A stretch of DNA of 64,000 nucleotides from Pseudoxanthomonas sp. YR558 (GTDB taxonomy: Bacteria > Pseudomonadota > Gammaproteobacteria > Xanthomonadales > Xanthomonadaceae), in assembly GCF_900116385.1 (NCBI RefSeq), contig NZ_FPCI01000002.1, positions 496,001 through 560,000 of the forward strand, read 5' to 3'. The position numbers and the translations under genes are program-made. Below the pieces are notes generated by a model, which did not search any database, had not been told where the DNA came from, and worked only from the letters and a program-made list of their open reading frames with translations. Shown in pieces: positions 27,565 through 39,200 of this stretch; within the stretch, counting starts at the first letter, position 1; every line of letters begins with the position of its first letter.

Positions 27565-28278
27565 TCAGACCTCGACGTGGATGCCGCACTCGCGCTTCAG
27601 GCCGTTGAAGCGGGTGTCTTCCTCGCGCATGCCGGGTTCCCAGCGGCGCGTGGTGTGGAAGTCGCCGATCGAGACATAGCCCTGTTCCCACAGCGGGTGG
27701 TAAGGCAGGTCGTGCTGCTTCATGTACTGCCAGACGTCGCGGTCGGTCCAGTCGACGATGGGGTTGATCTTCCAGCGGGCCTCGCGCTGCTGCAGTACCG
27801 GCGCGTTCGCACGGCTGGTGGACTGCGTGCGGCGCAGGCCGGTGAACCAGGTGCCCACGCCCAGGTCCTTCAGCGCGCGCTTCATCGGTTCCACCTTGCG
27901 CAGGCTGTTGTACTGCTCGATGCCGACCAGGCCCTGTTCCCACAGGCGGCCATGGCGGGCCTCCATCCAGGCGCGGCTGACCAGCGGGCGGAACACCTGC
28001 AGGTTGAGCTTCAGGCGCTCGACCAGTTCGTCGGCGAAGCGGTAGGTCTCCGGGAACAGGTAGCCGGTGTCGATCAGGATCACCGGCACGTCCGGCTTCT
28101 GCTGCGACACCATGTGCAGCAGCACCGCGGCCTGCGCGCCGAAGCTCGAGGACATCGCCGCTTCCGCCGGGCCGTGCTTGAGCGCCCAGGCGACACGCTG
28201 CTCGGCCGTCTGCGTTTCCAGCCAGGCGTTGTGCTCGGCGATCTGGTCGGTGTCCAGGGAAAGGGCGGGGGCGCTCAT
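27565..28278 (-). CDS. cysH: Phosphoadenylylsulfate (PAPS) reductase
   Basis: 237 residues. It reduces PAPS to sulfite with thioredoxin. The catalytic cysteine is C231 in RECGIH at the C-terminus. The twin-cysteine motif of iron-sulfur APS reductases is absent (the matching place reads SLRKVEPM), so this is the PAPS-type, cluster-free enzyme, in line with the APS kinase domain of CysNC nearby. Its ATG overlaps the cysI stop (ATGA). Confidence 0.95.
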   Translation of the reverse strand: MSAPALSLDTDQIAEHNAWLETQTAEQRVAWALKHGPAEAAMSSSFGAQAAVLLHMVSQQKPDVPVILIDTGYLFPETYRFADELVERLKLNLQVFRPLVSRAWMEARHGRLWEQGLVGIEQYNSLRKVEPMKRALKDLGVGTWFTGLRRTQSTSRANAPVLQQREARWKINPIVDWTDRDVWQYMKQHDLPYHPLWEQGYVSIGDFHTTRRWEPGMREEDTRFNGLKRECGIHVEV

Positions 28279-29993
28279 GCGTGCAGTTCCAGTGCGATTT
28301 GTCGGTGGGTGGGGTACGACGGCAGGGCGACCAGGCCGCTGCGGTGGAGGAAGTCGCCGAAGCCTTCGCCGTCGGCGCGTTCGCCGGCATAACGCGCGAA
28401 CAGGCCGTCGAGGGTGTCGAGGATCGCGGCTTCGTCGATGTTCTCGCGGTACAGCGTGTTGAGGCGCTGGCCGCGCGCGTCGCCGCCGAGCATCAGGTTG
28501 TAGCGGCCAGGTGCCTTGCCGACGAGGGCGATCTCGGCGAGGTAGGGGCGCGAGCAGCCGTTCGGGCAGCCGGAGATGCGCAGCAGGATCGGCGCATCGC
28601 GCAGGCCGTGCTTTTCCAGCAGCGGCTGCAGGCGGTCGGTGAAGTCGGGCAGGTAGCGCTCGGCCTCCGCCATCGCCAGGCCGCAGGTCGGCAGCGACAC
28701 GCAGGCGACCGCCGCGCGCTGCAACGCCGTGCCCAGGCGCTCGCCGGCATCCAGCCCGTGCGTCTTCACCAGCGCGTCGATGCGTTCGCGCTCGCCCGCG
28801 GGCACGCCGGCGATGACCAGATTCTGGTTCGGCGTCATCCGGAAATGCTGTTCGACAGCGCCGCCACGAAGCACGTTGGCGATCTCGCGCAGGCCGGTCA
28901 GGTGGGTGGCCTGCGCGGTGTCGGCGATGCGGCCGGCGAACAGGTGCAGGGTCAGGTGCCAGCGCCCGTCCTCGCCTTCCACCCAGCCGTAGCGATCGCC
29001 GTTGTGGTCGAAACGAAAGGCGCGCACGGGCTGCAGGACCACGCCGCTCCGGCGTTCGATCTCGCCGACCACCTTGTCCAGGCCGTGGTCGTCGATGGTG
29101 TACTTGAAGCGCGCGCGCTTGCGCAGCTCGCGGTTGCCGAGGTCGCGCTGGGTGGTGACGACGGCCGTGGCGACCTCAAGCAACTGGTCGGGTGTGATGA
29201 AACCGACTACGTTGCCGACGCGCGGATAGGTCTCCGCATCGCCATGGGTCGCGCCCATGCCGCCGCCGATCACCAGGTTGAAGCCGGCCAGCACGCCGTC
29301 CTCGAGGATGGCGATGAAGCCGAGGTCGTTGGCGAACACGTCCACGTCGTTGACCGGCGGCACCGCGAAGCCGATCTTGAACTTGCGCGGCAGGTAGGTG
29401 GCGCCGTAGATGGGCTCCTCTTCCTCGCCGCTGCCGGCCACGCGTTCCTCGTCCAGCCAGATCTCGTAATAGGCGCGGGTGTTCGGCAGCAGATGTTCCG
29501 ACAGCTTCGCTGCCCACGCCTGCACCTCGGCATGCGCGCGCGATTCCAGCGGATTGGCCGCGACAAGCACGTTGCGGTTGACGTCGCCGCAGGCGGCCAG
29601 CGTGTCGATCAGCGCGGCGTTGATGGCCTGCATGGTGGCCTTGAGTTCGCGCTTGATGACGCCGTGGTACTGGAACGCCTGCCGCGTGGTGATGCGCAGC
29701 GAGTGGTTAGCGTACTGCGTGGCGATCGCGTCCAGCTTCAGCCATTGCTCCGGCGTGACCACGCCGCCGGACGTGCGCGTGCGGATCATGAACTGGTAGG
29801 CCGGCTCCAGCTTCTGCCGGCGACGCTCGTCGCGCAGGTCGCGGTCGTCCTGCTGGTAGCTGCCGTGGTACTTGATCAGGGTCTGGTCCGATTCGCGCAG
29901 TGCACCGGTGACCGGGTCGGCCAGGCTGTCGAGCAGACTGCCGCGGAGGCGGTGGCTCTCGGATTTGATGTCTTCGACGGAATGGTTGCTCAT
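28275..29993 (-). CDS. cysI: Sulfite reductase hemoprotein beta subunit
   Basis: 572 residues. It reduces sulfite to sulfide with six electrons from CysJ. The siroheme/4Fe-4S ligands are visible as C-x5-C in [10 protein letters not shown] and C-x3-C in GCPNGCSRP, and the N-terminal half holds the duplicated parachute domain. The ATG at 29993 is chosen. A GTG at 30005 is in frame but touches the REP repeat and adds only four residues. It sits between cysJ and cysH, with an 85-base gap to cysJ containing the inverted REP pair. Confidence 0.96.
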   Translation of the reverse strand: MSNHSVEDIKSESHRLRGSLLDSLADPVTGALRESDQTLIKYHGSYQQDDRDLRDERRRQKLEPAYQFMIRTRTSGGVVTPEQWLKLDAIATQYANHSLRITTRQAFQYHGVIKRELKATMQAINAALIDTLAACGDVNRNVLVAANPLESRAHAEVQAWAAKLSEHLLPNTRAYYEIWLDEERVAGSGEEEEPIYGATYLPRKFKIGFAVPPVNDVDVFANDLGFIAILEDGVLAGFNLVIGGGMGATHGDAETYPRVGNVVGFITPDQLLEVATAVVTTQRDLGNRELRKRARFKYTIDDHGLDKVVGEIERRSGVVLQPVRAFRFDHNGDRYGWVEGEDGRWHLTLHLFAGRIADTAQATHLTGLREIANVLRGGAVEQHFRMTPNQNLVIAGVPAGERERIDALVKTHGLDAGERLGTALQRAAVACVSLPTCGLAMAEAERYLPDFTDRLQPLLEKHGLRDAPILLRISGCPNGCSRPYLAEIALVGKAPGRYNLMLGGDARGQRLNTLYRENIDEAAILDTLDGLFARYAGERADGEGFGDFLHRSGLVALPSYPTHRQIALELHA

Positions 29994-30005
29994 CGGCTGT
30001 TTCAC

Positions 30006-30066
30006 TGTAGGAGCGACGTAAGTCGCGACCGGAAGGTTGCAGGTCGCGACTTACGTCGCTCCTACA
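30006..30066. repeat. Inverted REP doublet between cysJ and cysI
   Basis: Two 25-base copies of the TGTAGGAGCGACGT element (30006-30030 and inverted 30042-30066) are exact reverse complements with an 11-base loop. In the cysJIH mRNA this gives one very stable hairpin just after the cysJ stop and just before cysI. It matches the doublet at 20203-20339, with AA in place of GA in the centre. Confidence 0.9.
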
Positions 30067-30078
30067 ACAGCGGGGTCG

Positions 30079-31944
30079 TCAGTACACGTCGCGCCCGTAG
30101 CGCCCCTCCGTCTGCAGATTCACCAGGTACTCGCGCGCCGAATCCTCGTCCAGCCCGCCGTGCTCGACGACGATCGCGTGCAAGGCGGCGTGCACGTCCT
30201 TGCCCATGCCTATGGCGCCGCAGACGTACAGGTGCGCGCCGTTCTGCAGCCAGTCGTAAACCTCGCGGCCGCGCTCGCGCAGGCGGTCCTGTACGTAGAT
30301 CTTGCGCGCCTGGTCGCGCGAGAACGCCAGGTCCAGGCGGTGCAGTTCGCCGCTGCGCAGCGCGTCCTGCCACTCGCTCTGGTAGAAGAAGCCGTGGTTG
30401 AAGTGCGGGGCGCCGAAGAACAGCCAGTTGCGGCCGCGCGCGCCGGTCTCCGCACGCTCCTGCACGAAGCCGCGGAACGGCGCCACGCCAGTACCCGGAC
30501 CGATCATCAGGATGTCGCGGCTGCCGTCGGCCGGCACGCGGAAGCGCTCGTTGGCCTCGATGTACACCGGCACCTGGTCGCCTTCGTCCAGCGCCGCCAA
30601 GAAACCGCTGGCCGCGCCACCATGCGCGTGGCCGAACGCTTCGTAACCCAGCACGTCGACGGTCAGGTGCGCTTCCTCGCCGACGCGCTTGCGGCTGGAG
30701 GCGATCGAGTACAGGCGTGGCGCGAGCGGGCGCAGCGCGGCGACCAGCTCCTGCGCGCTCCAGCCGGCGGGCCAGCGGCGCAGCACGTCGATCAGCTGGT
30801 GCGTGTTGGACAACTGCGCCAGCGCGGCGTTCTGTGCGGGTGCGAGCAGCGCGTTGAGTTCCTCCGCCTGCGCATGCGCCGCATGCGTGGCCAGGAACGG
30901 GCGCGACAGCCGGGTCAGTTCGCGGCGCGCGGCCAGCCACTCGCGCAGCGGCAGGGTGTCGCTACCTTCGCTGACCGCGGCGTTGCCGTCCAGGTGCAGC
31001 GCATCGAGCACCGCATCGACGAGCGCGGCAGGATTGCGATGGCGGATGCCCAGCGCATCGCCGGGCTCGTACTGCAGGCCGCTGCCTTCCAGCGACAGCT
31101 CGATGTGGCGCACATCCTTGTCGGCAGCGCCGTGTTGGCCGAAGCGCGGCCCCTTGAAGTCGCGGCCGCTGATGCGCTGGTTGAGCAGCAGCTCGGCCGG
31201 GAACGGGTGCTCGTGCGACCACGCGGCGGCGTGACCCGGGCGCAGCGGGGTGACGGTCGCCAACGGGGTTGTGGCCGCCGCCGGTGCTTTCAGCAGGTCG
31301 CGGGCGTGGGCCAGGGCCTGTTCGCGCCATGGCGTGGCGACGGTGTCGATGTCGAGGTCGGCCAGGCCCGCAGCGAACAGCCGGCTGCCGCCGAGTTCGG
31401 CCAGGCGTGCATCCAGCCGCGACGCGATGCCGCAGAAGTCGGCATAGCTGGAATCGCCCAGGCCGAGCACGGCGTACTTCAGTTCCGGCAGCTTGGGCGC
31501 GCGCTTGCCGCGCAGGAATTCGACCAGGCCGATGCTGTCGTCCGGCGGGTCGCCTTCGCCCTGGGTGCTGATGACGATATAGAGCAGGCGCTCGCTGGCC
31601 AGTTCGCGCTGCGGGTAGGCGTCTGCGCGCAACAGGCGGACCGACAGTCCGGCGGCTTCGGCTTGTTGGGACAGCGCCTCGGCGGCACGGCGTGCGTTGC
31701 CGGTCTGGCTGCCGTAGACGATGGTCAGGCGCTGCGCGGCCTGCGCACCGGCGGCCGGGGCGATCGCTTTCGGCAACGCGGCGGGCGAGGCCTGCGGCGC
31801 CAGCTGGGCCTGCGCCAATCCAGCGGCATAGCCGGAGATCCACCACAGGCTCGCGCCATCCAGGCCGGACACCGCCTGGGCCAGCAGCGCCCGCCGTTCC
31901 TCCGCGAGGGGGATGGGGGCGAGGACAGGCTGGGTGGCGGACAT
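30079..31944 (-). CDS. cysJ: Sulfite reductase flavoprotein alpha subunit
   Basis: 621 residues. N-terminal flavodoxin domain (about 73-215) with the FMN loop YGSQTGNARR and STQGEGDPPDD, then the FAD part with RLYSIASSR and the NADP part with MIGPGTGVAPFRGF, and a typical C-terminal ...GRYGRDVY. It passes electrons from NADPH to CysI. First gene of the minus-strand cysJIH unit, divergent from cysDNC. Confidence 0.96.
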   Translation of the reverse strand: MSATQPVLAPIPLAEERRALLAQAVSGLDGASLWWISGYAAGLAQAQLAPQASPAALPKAIAPAAGAQAAQRLTIVYGSQTGNARRAAEALSQQAEAAGLSVRLLRADAYPQRELASERLLYIVISTQGEGDPPDDSIGLVEFLRGKRAPKLPELKYAVLGLGDSSYADFCGIASRLDARLAELGGSRLFAAGLADLDIDTVATPWREQALAHARDLLKAPAAATTPLATVTPLRPGHAAAWSHEHPFPAELLLNQRISGRDFKGPRFGQHGAADKDVRHIELSLEGSGLQYEPGDALGIRHRNPAALVDAVLDALHLDGNAAVSEGSDTLPLREWLAARRELTRLSRPFLATHAAHAQAEELNALLAPAQNAALAQLSNTHQLIDVLRRWPAGWSAQELVAALRPLAPRLYSIASSRKRVGEEAHLTVDVLGYEAFGHAHGGAASGFLAALDEGDQVPVYIEANERFRVPADGSRDILMIGPGTGVAPFRGFVQERAETGARGRNWLFFGAPHFNHGFFYQSEWQDALRSGELHRLDLAFSRDQARKIYVQDRLRERGREVYDWLQNGAHLYVCGAIGMGKDVHAALHAIVVEHGGLDEDSAREYLVNLQTEGRYGRDVY

Positions 31945-32015
31945 CGGCAGGGCCCACGGGCGCGACTGGGACGGTCGATGTTAGGAACCCGTTCCCGCGG
32001 GCAGAAAGGACGCAT

Positions 32016-32042
32016 GGTTATGGGCTTATGTCCCCCGCTTAT
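32016..32042. promoter_or_regulatory. Candidate CysB-binding region in the cysJ-cysD gap
   Basis: In the 202-base gap between divergent cysJ and cysD, an AT-rich patch carries GGTTATGGGC (32016-32025) and GCTTAT twice (32024-32029 and 32037-32042, 13 bases apart). On the minus strand these read as two ATAAGC and one ATAACC in a row. The word ATAAGC also occurs in the cysG-cysB gap. CysB control is the likely reason, but its consensus in this family is loose. Confidence 0.4.
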
Positions 32043-32146
32043 TTCGTCGGCATGAGCCCGCGGCCGAATACTGGCGGCCCTCCCGGCCATCAAGCGAAGC
32101 CCTGCTAGGCTAGCGCGTCCGGATTCTAGCCCTGCCGCGCCTCTCG

Positions 32147-33058
32147 ATGACCGCCGTACACCGCCTGTCCCATCTCGACCGCCTGGAAGCGGAAAGCATC
32201 CACATCCTCAGGGAGGTCGCTGCCGAGTTCCGCAATCCGGTGCTGCTGTATTCGGTGGGCAAGGACAGTTCGGTGCTGCTGCACCTGCTGCTGAAGGCGT
32301 TTGCCCCGGCCGGGCCGCCGATCCCGCTGCTGCACGTGGACACGCGCTGGAAGTTCCGCGAGATGATCGCCTTCCGCGACCGGCGCGCCGCCGAGACCGG
32401 CGTGGACCTGCGCGTGCATATCAATCCGGATGGCATCGCCCGCGACATCGGCCCGATCACCCACGGTGCCACCGTCCACACTGACGTGATGAAGACCCAG
32501 GGCCTGAAACAGGCGCTGGACCACTACCGCTTCGATGCAGCCATCGGCGGTGCCCGCCGCGACGAGGAGAAATCGCGCGCCAAGGAGCGCGTGTTCTCGT
32601 TCCGCAACGACAAGCATCGCTGGGATCCGAAGAACCAGCGTCCGGAGCTGTGGAACCTCTACAACGCCCGCATCAACACCGGTGAGAGCGTGCGCGTGTT
32701 CCCGCTGTCGAACTGGACCGAGCTGGATATCTGGCTCTACATCTACCGCGAGAACATCCCGGTGGTCCCGCTGTACTTCGCCGCCGAGCGGCCCGTCGTC
32801 GAACGCGACGGCGCGCTGCTGATGGTCGACGACGACCGCTTGCCGATGCGCGAGGGCGAAGTGCCGCAGCAGCGTCGCGTGCGCTTCCGCACGCTGGGCT
32901 GCTATCCGTTGACCGGCGCGATCGAGTCCGAGGCCGACTCGCTGGAGAAGATCATCGCCGAGATGCTCGTCACCACCAGCTCCGAGCGCCAGGGTCGGGT
33001 GATCGACCACGACCCGGGTGCGTCGATGGAGAAGAAGAAGCTGGAGGGCTATTTCTGA
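32147..33058 (+). CDS. cysD: Sulfate adenylyltransferase subunit 2
   Basis: 303 residues. An ATP-pyrophosphatase-type enzyme that adenylates sulfate to APS. The PP-loop is [12 protein letters not shown] (about 36-47), with [10 protein letters not shown] and [15 protein letters not shown], which are family hallmarks. Its stop shares bases with the cysNC start (TGATG), so subunits are made in step. Confidence 0.97.
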   Translation: MTAVHRLSHLDRLEAESIHILREVAAEFRNPVLLYSVGKDSSVLLHLLLKAFAPAGPPIPLLHVDTRWKFREMIAFRDRRAAETGVDLRVHINPDGIARDIGPITHGATVHTDVMKTQGLKQALDHYRFDAAIGGARRDEEKSRAKERVFSFRNDKHRWDPKNQRPELWNLYNARINTGESVRVFPLSNWTELDIWLYIYRENIPVVPLYFAAERPVVERDGALLMVDDDRLPMREGEVPQQRRVRFRTLGCYPLTGAIESEADSLEKIIAEMLVTTSSERQGRVIDHDPGASMEKKKLEGYF

Positions 33059-34947
33059 TGAGCGAGCTTTCCGGCAACATGCCCACCGATATCGGCAGCT
33101 ACCTCAAGCAGCACGAAGCCAAGCCGCTGCTGCGCTTCATCACCTGCGGCAGCGTGGACGATGGCAAGAGCACCCTGATCGGCCGCCTGCTGTACGACAG
33201 CAAGCGGCTGTTCGACGACCAATTGGCTGCACTGGAGAAGGACAGCCGCAAGCACGGCACCCAGGGCGAGCGCATCGACTACGCGTTGCTGCTGGACGGC
33301 CTGGCCGCCGAGCGCGAGCAGGGCATCACCATCGACGTGGCCTACCGCTACTTCGACACCGACCAGCGCAAGTTCATCGTCGCCGACTGCCCGGGCCACG
33401 AGCAGTACACCCGCAACATGGCCACCGGCGCGTCCACCGCGGACCTGGCCGTGGTGCTGGTGGATGCGCGCAAGGGCCTGCTGACTCAGACCCATCGGCA
33501 CAGTTACATCGTCTCGCTGCTCGGCATCCGGCACGTGGTGCTGGCGGTGAACAAGATGGACCTGGTGGGGTTCGACGAGGCTGTGTTCACGGGCATCGTC
33601 GCCGACTACCGCGCGCTGGCGCAGCGCCTGGGCATTGCCGAGGTCACCTGCATCCCGCTGTCGGCGCTGGAAGGCGACAACCTGTCGTCGCGCTCGGCGC
33701 GCACGCCCTGGTACGCCGGGCCCGCACTGCTGGAGCACCTGGAGCAGGTGCAGGTGGAGGCGCAGGAAAGCGGCGACGGCCTTCGCCTGCCGGTGCAGTG
33801 GGTAAATCGCCCGCACCAGAACTTCCGCGGCTATGCCGGCACGATCGCCGCGGGGCAGGTGAAGTCCGGCGACGAGGTAGTGGTGCTGCCATCGTCGCGC
33901 CGCACACGCGTCGCCCAAGTGCTGGACGCCAACGGCGAGGTCACGTCGGCATCGGCCGGGCAGGCCGTCACGCTGACCCTGGCCGAGGAGATCGACATCA
34001 GCCGCGGCGACGTGATCGCCGCCGCCGGCGATCCGCCCGAAGTGGCGGACCAGTTCGCCGCCCACCTGCTGTGGATGTCGGATGCGCCGCTGCTGCCGGG
34101 CCGGCCCTACCTGCTGAAGATCGGCGCGCGCACCGTGTCGGCCACGGTCACCGAGATCAAGCACCGCATCGACGTGAACACCCAGGAGCACCTGGCCGCG
34201 AAGCGGCTGGAGCTCAACGAGGTAGGCTACTGCAACCTCAGCCTCGACGAACCGATCGCCTTCGAGGCCTATGCGCGCAACCGCGCACTCGGTGGCTTCA
34301 TCCTAATCGACCGCTACGACAATGCGACGGCCGGTGCCGGCACCCTGGACTTCGCCCTGCGCCGCGCCGGCAACGTGCACTGGCAGCACGTCGACGTGGA
34401 CAAGGCCGCGCGTGCGCGCCAGAAAGGCCAAACGCCGAAGGTGCTCTGGTTCACCGGCCTGTCCGGCGCGGGCAAGTCGACCATCGCCAACCTGGTGGAC
34501 AAGCGCCTGCATGCGCTGGGTTACCACAGCTTCCTGCTGGACGGCGACAACGTGCGCCACGGCCTGAACCGCGACCTCGGATTCACCGACGAGGACCGCG
34601 TGGAGAACATCCGCCGCGTCGCCGAGGTGGCGAAGCTGATGACCGATGCGGGCCTGATCGTGCTGGTCAGCTTCATCTCGCCGTTCCGCGCCGAGCGCCG
34701 GATGGCACGCGAGCGCTTCGACGACGGCGAGTTCGTCGAGGTCTTCGTCGACGTGCCGCTGTCGGTGGCCGAGTCGCGCGACGTGAAGGGGTTGTACAAG
34801 AAGGCGCGCGCCGGGCTGATCCCCAACTTCACCGGCATCGATTCGCCGTACGAGGCGCCGGAACATCCCGATCTGCACCTGGATGCGGGGGGCGCCGATC
34901 CGGAGGCGCTGGCCCTGCAGGTGCTGGCCCATCTCGGACTCGACTGA
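33058..34947 (+). CDS. cysNC: Fused sulfate adenylyltransferase subunit 1 and APS kinase
   Basis: 629 residues. Part one is the GTPase CysN: G1 [19 protein letters not shown]3 [13 protein letters not shown]4 NKMD; GTP hydrolysis drives APS formation with CysD. Part two (from about residue 460) is APS kinase CysC with [15 protein letters not shown] and [15 protein letters not shown], which makes PAPS. The fusion explains the lack of a separate cysC and supplies the PAPS that the cluster-free CysH needs. Confidence 0.97.
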   Translation: MSELSGNMPTDIGSYLKQHEAKPLLRFITCGSVDDGKSTLIGRLLYDSKRLFDDQLAALEKDSRKHGTQGERIDYALLLDGLAAEREQGITIDVAYRYFDTDQRKFIVADCPGHEQYTRNMATGASTADLAVVLVDARKGLLTQTHRHSYIVSLLGIRHVVLAVNKMDLVGFDEAVFTGIVADYRALAQRLGIAEVTCIPLSALEGDNLSSRSARTPWYAGPALLEHLEQVQVEAQESGDGLRLPVQWVNRPHQNFRGYAGTIAAGQVKSGDEVVVLPSSRRTRVAQVLDANGEVTSASAGQAVTLTLAEEIDISRGDVIAAAGDPPEVADQFAAHLLWMSDAPLLPGRPYLLKIGARTVSATVTEIKHRIDVNTQEHLAAKRLELNEVGYCNLSLDEPIAFEAYARNRALGGFILIDRYDNATAGAGTLDFALRRAGNVHWQHVDVDKAARARQKGQTPKVLWFTGLSGAGKSTIANLVDKRLHALGYHSFLLDGDNVRHGLNRDLGFTDEDRVENIRRVAEVAKLMTDAGLIVLVSFISPFRAERRMARERFDDGEFVEVFVDVPLSVAESRDVKGLYKKARAGLIPNFTGIDSPYEAPEHPDLHLDAGGADPEALALQVLAHLGLD

Positions 34948-34995
34948 CGGGCGGTCGCCACAAGGGTCATTGGTCATGGTCGGCTGTGTGCACCG

Positions 34996-35014
34996 CGCGC
35001 CCTTCGGCGCGTTT
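34996..35014 (+). terminator. Possible terminator after cysNC
   Basis: A 6-base-pair GC stem CGCGCC / GGCGCG with a CTTC loop followed by TTT, 48 bases after the cysNC stop. The stem is short, so the call is modest. Confidence 0.4.
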
Positions 35015-35098
35015 CAGGCACGAATCGCCGCATCGACGGCAGCGTATGTCACGCGGGCTCGCTAAACTGCGTGGATAACGAAGATTACGGGATGATCC

Positions 35099-36196
35099 AT
35101 GCTCAGCCGATCCGGAACCCTCCGCCTTGCGGCCGTCCTGCCGCTCCTGCTGCTCGCCGCGTGCGGCGGCTCGGAGCCGCAGGCGAAGGCGAACGGCAAC
35201 GCGGCCGAGCGCCCCATTCCGGTCACCACCCGCGTGGTCCAGCTTTCGGCATGGAACGACACGCTGCAGGCCCTCGGCACGGCCAAGGCGCGTGAGTCGG
35301 TGACGCTGACCGCCAAGGTCAGCGAGATCGTCCAGGACGTGCATTTCGAAAGCGGCCAGCAGGTTTCCGCGGGCCAGACGCTGGTCACCCTGAAAGGCGA
35401 CGCTGCGCACGCCGCCCTGGTCCAGGCCGAGGCGACCTATGCGGAAGCCGACCGCCTGTACCGCCGGCAGAAGGAATTGGCCGACCAGCAACTGATCGCA
35501 CGCTCGCAGCTGGATACGCAGCTCGCTTTGCGCGACGCTGCCGCCGCCCGCGTGCGCCAGGCGCGCGCCGACATCGGCGACCGCAGCGTGCGCGCGCCGT
35601 TCGCCGGCGTGTTGGGTATCCGCCAGGTCAGCCCCGGTTCGCTGATCACCGCCAACAGCACCATCGCGACGCTGGACGATGTCTCGCGCATGTACGTCGA
35701 CTTCCAGGTGCCGGAAGCCGCGCTGGCCACGGTCGGTGTGGGCAATGCCGTCACCGCGGGCGCGACCGCGTTCCCGGGCGAGACGTTCGAAGGCAAGGTC
35801 GAGACCGTCGATGCGCGGATCGATCCCACCACGCGCGCGGTGACCGTGCGCGCCGTGTTCCCCAACGACGACCGCAAGCTGCGCCCCGGCATGCTGCTCG
35901 ACGTGCGCCTGTTCCGTCCCGAGCGGCAGGCGCTGGTGATCCCGGAGATCGCGGTGGTGCAGGTGGGGCGCGACTCCTTCGTGTACCGCGTGAAGGCCGA
36001 CGGCAGTGTCGAGCAGGCACCGGTCACCGCCGGCGTGCGCCGTGACGGGCAGGTGGAAATCCTGAAAGGCGTGGCCGCGGGCGACCGCATCGTCATCGAC
36101 GGCACCGGCAAGCTGCGCCCCGGCGTGAAGGTGGCGGATGCCGCGCCGGCCGCGCCGCCGAAGCAGGACGCGCCCGCCGCCGACGGCAAGGGCTGA
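35099..36196 (+). CDS. RND efflux periplasmic adaptor (membrane fusion lipoprotein)
   Basis: 365 residues. The signal peptide ends in LAAC (lipobox, C22), so the protein is an inner-membrane-anchored lipoprotein. Then come a lipoyl half-motif (TLTAKVSEIVQDVHFESGQQ), an alpha-hairpin (about 105-160), VRAPFAGVLGIRQVSPGSLI, a beta-barrel and a membrane-proximal domain. It pairs with the pump 5 bases downstream. A TAAACT -10-like hexamer is at 35063-35068. No outer-membrane channel gene follows. Confidence 0.92.
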   Translation: MLSRSGTLRLAAVLPLLLLAACGGSEPQAKANGNAAERPIPVTTRVVQLSAWNDTLQALGTAKARESVTLTAKVSEIVQDVHFESGQQVSAGQTLVTLKGDAAHAALVQAEATYAEADRLYRRQKELADQQLIARSQLDTQLALRDAAAARVRQARADIGDRSVRAPFAGVLGIRQVSPGSLITANSTIATLDDVSRMYVDFQVPEAALATVGVGNAVTAGATAFPGETFEGKVETVDARIDPTTRAVTVRAVFPNDDRKLRPGMLLDVRLFRPERQALVIPEIAVVQVGRDSFVYRVKADGSVEQAPVTAGVRRDGQVEILKGVAAGDRIVIDGTGKLRPGVKVADAAPAAPPKQDAPAADGKG

Positions 36197-36201
36197 GCGC
36201 C

Positions 36202-39200
36202 ATGAAGCTCTCCGATCTGTCGATCAAGCGCCCCGTCTTCGCGGTGGTGGTCAGCCTGCTGCTGGTCGTGCTGGGCGTGATGTCCTTCCTGCGCCTGACC
36301 CTGCGCGAACTGCCCAACATCGATCCGCCGATCGTATCGGTGGAAGTCAACTACCCCGGCGCGTCGGCCGCGGTGGTCGAGACGCGCATCACCCAGATCC
36401 TCGAGGACGGCCTGTCCGGCATCGAGGGCATCAAGACCATCCAGTCGAGCAGCCGCAACGGGCGCGCCGACGTCACCATCGAATTCAACCTCAGCCGCGA
36501 CATCGAGGCCGCGGCGAACGACGTGCGCGACCGCGTCAGCCGGGTGATGAACCGCCTGCCGGAAGAAGCTGATCCGCCACAGATCTCGAAAGTCGAGGCC
36601 GACGCCGACGTCATCATCTGGTTGAACATGCGCTCCACCGTGATGGACACGATGGAGCTGACCGACTACGCCGACCGCTACGTGCTGGACCGGCTGTCCG
36701 CGCTCGATGGCGTGGCCCGCGTGCAGCTGGGCGGCGGCCAGCGCTATGCGATGCGCATCTGGCTGGACCGCGAGGCGATGGCCGCGCGCGGCGTGACCAC
36801 CAGCGATGTGGAGACCGCGCTGCGTGCGCAGAACGTCGAACTGCCGGCCGGCCGCATCGAATCGCAGACGCGCGACTTCACCCTGCGCGTCGAGCGCGGC
36901 TACCAGCGCCCCGAACAGTTCGCGCAGCTGCCGCTGCGCAAGGGCGCGGACGGCTATGTGGTGCGCCTGGGCGATGTGGCGCAGGTGGAACTGGGCGCGG
37001 AAGAGCGCCGCTCCTACCTGCGCAGCAACGCCGTGCCGAACGTCGGCCTGGGCATCGTGCGCACCTCGACCGCGAACGCGCTGGACGTGGCCCGCGCGGC
37101 GCGCGCCGAGGCCGAGGTGATCCAGCAGACGCTGCCGGAAGGCACGGACATTTTCGTCGCGTTCGACAGCACCACCTTCATCGAAGCTTCCATCGAGCGC
37201 GTGTACTGGACGCTAGGCGAGGCGATGGTGCTGGTGTTCCTGGTGATCTGGCTGTTCCTCGGCAGCCTGCGCGCCGCGCTGATCCCCGCGGTGACGGTGC
37301 CGGTGTGCCTCATCTCGGCGTTTATCGCGCTGTATGCGTTCGGCTTCTCGATCAACCTGCTGACCCTGCTCGCGCTGGTGCTGTGCATCGGCCTGGTGGT
37401 GGACGACGCCATCGTGGTGCTGGAGAACGTGCAGCGTCGCGCCGACCTGGGCGAACCGGCGCTGGTCGCGGCACGCCGCGGCACCACGCAGGTCGCGTTC
37501 GCGGTGATCGCGACCACGGCGGTGCTGGTGGCGGTGTTCCTGCCAGTGGGCTTCATGGAAGGCAACACCGGTCGCCTGTTCCGCGAACTGTCGGTCGCGC
37601 TGGCGGCGGCGGTGGCGATTTCCGCCTTCGTCGCGCTGACGCTGACGCCGATGATGTCGTCCAAGCTGGTGAAGCCGCACACCGAGCCACGCGGATTGAA
37701 TGCCTGGACCAACCGCACGCTCAACCGCGTCAGCACCGGCTACGGCCATCACGTCGAACGGCTGGTGTCGCTGAGCGGCAAGCGCATCCTCGGGTTGGTG
37801 CTGCTTGCGATGGCGCTCTGTGGCGTGGCGATCGTCGTGCTCGGCCTGCGCGTGCCCAGCGAGCTGGCGCCCGCAGAGGACCGTGGCCGCTTCTTCGTGA
37901 TGGTGGACGGACCGGAAGGGGCCGGCTTCGACTACATGGTCAACCAGATGCAGCAGGTGGAGCGCATCGTGATGGGGCAGGTCGGCGGCGACAAGCCGAT
38001 CGAGCGCGCCAATTCGCGCGTGCCGCGCGGCTTCGGCGGCAGCGACGACATGCATACCGGCCAGGTGATTGTGTTCCTGCAGGACTGGCACGAGCGCAAG
38101 GCCACCACCGATGACGTGGTCAACGGCCTGCGCGCCGAACTCTCCAAGCTGCCCGGCGTGCAGGCGCGCGCCAACGTGGCCGGCGGCCTGGTCGGCAGCC
38201 GCGGCCAGCGCTACCAGCTGGTGCTGGGCGGCCCCGACTACGCCGAACTGGCGCAGTGGCGCGACCGCATTCTGCAGCGGATGGAATCCAACCCGGGCAT
38301 CCAGGATCCGGATTCGGACTACAAGGAAACGCGCCCGCAGATGCGCGTGAACATCGATCGCGACCGCGCCGCCGACTTGGGCGTGTCGGTGCAGGAGATC
38401 GGCCGCACGCTGGAAACGATGATGGGTTCGCGCCAGGTGACCACGTACGTGGACAACGGCGAGGAATACGACGTCATGCTGCAGGCCGGCCGTGAGAAGC
38501 GCGCCAACACCGAAGACCTGGCGCAGACCTACGTGCGTGGCAGCGATGGTGCATTGATTCCGCTGTCTAACCTGGTGACGCTTACCGAGATCGCCGAGCC
38601 GGGCACGTTCAACCGCTTCAACCGCCTGCGCGCCATCACCATCAGCGCCGGCCTCGCGCCGGGCTACACGATGGGCGAGGCGCTGGAATGGACACGGCAA
38701 GCTGTATCGGAAGAGCTGCCGGATTACGCGCAGATCGACTGGAAGGGCGAGTCGCGCGAATACCAGGAAGCAGGCGGCGCGATCCTGCTGACGTTCACGC
38801 TGGCGCTGCTGATCGTCTACCTGGTGCTGGCTGCGCAGTTCGAGAGCTTCGTCCACCCGCTGGTCATCATGCTGACGGTGCCGCTGGCGGTGCTGGGCGC
38901 GTTGATTGGCTTGTGGGTGACGGGCGGCACGCTGAACCTCTTCAGCCAGATCGGCATCGTGATGCTGATCGGCCTGGCGGCGAAGAACGGCATCCTGATC
39001 GTGGAATTCGCCAACCAGCTGCGCGACGATGGCGCCAGCGTGGCGCAGGCCATCGCCGAATCCGCACGCGTGCGCCTGCGCCCGATCCTGATGACGTCCG
39101 TAGCCACGGTCGTGGGCGCGGTGCCGCTGGTGCTCGCCGGCGGCCCGGGTTCGGCCAGTCGCGCCACCATCGGCATCGTGGTGATCTTCGGCGTGACCTT

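Noticed and set aside
29994..30005. Alternative GTG start for cysI
   Set aside because: It would add four residues right next to the REP element; the ATG at 29993 begins the family-like N-terminus.
28281..30401. Long plus-strand frame opposite cysI
   Set aside because: Antisense shadow of a certain gene; composition shows no domain or signal.
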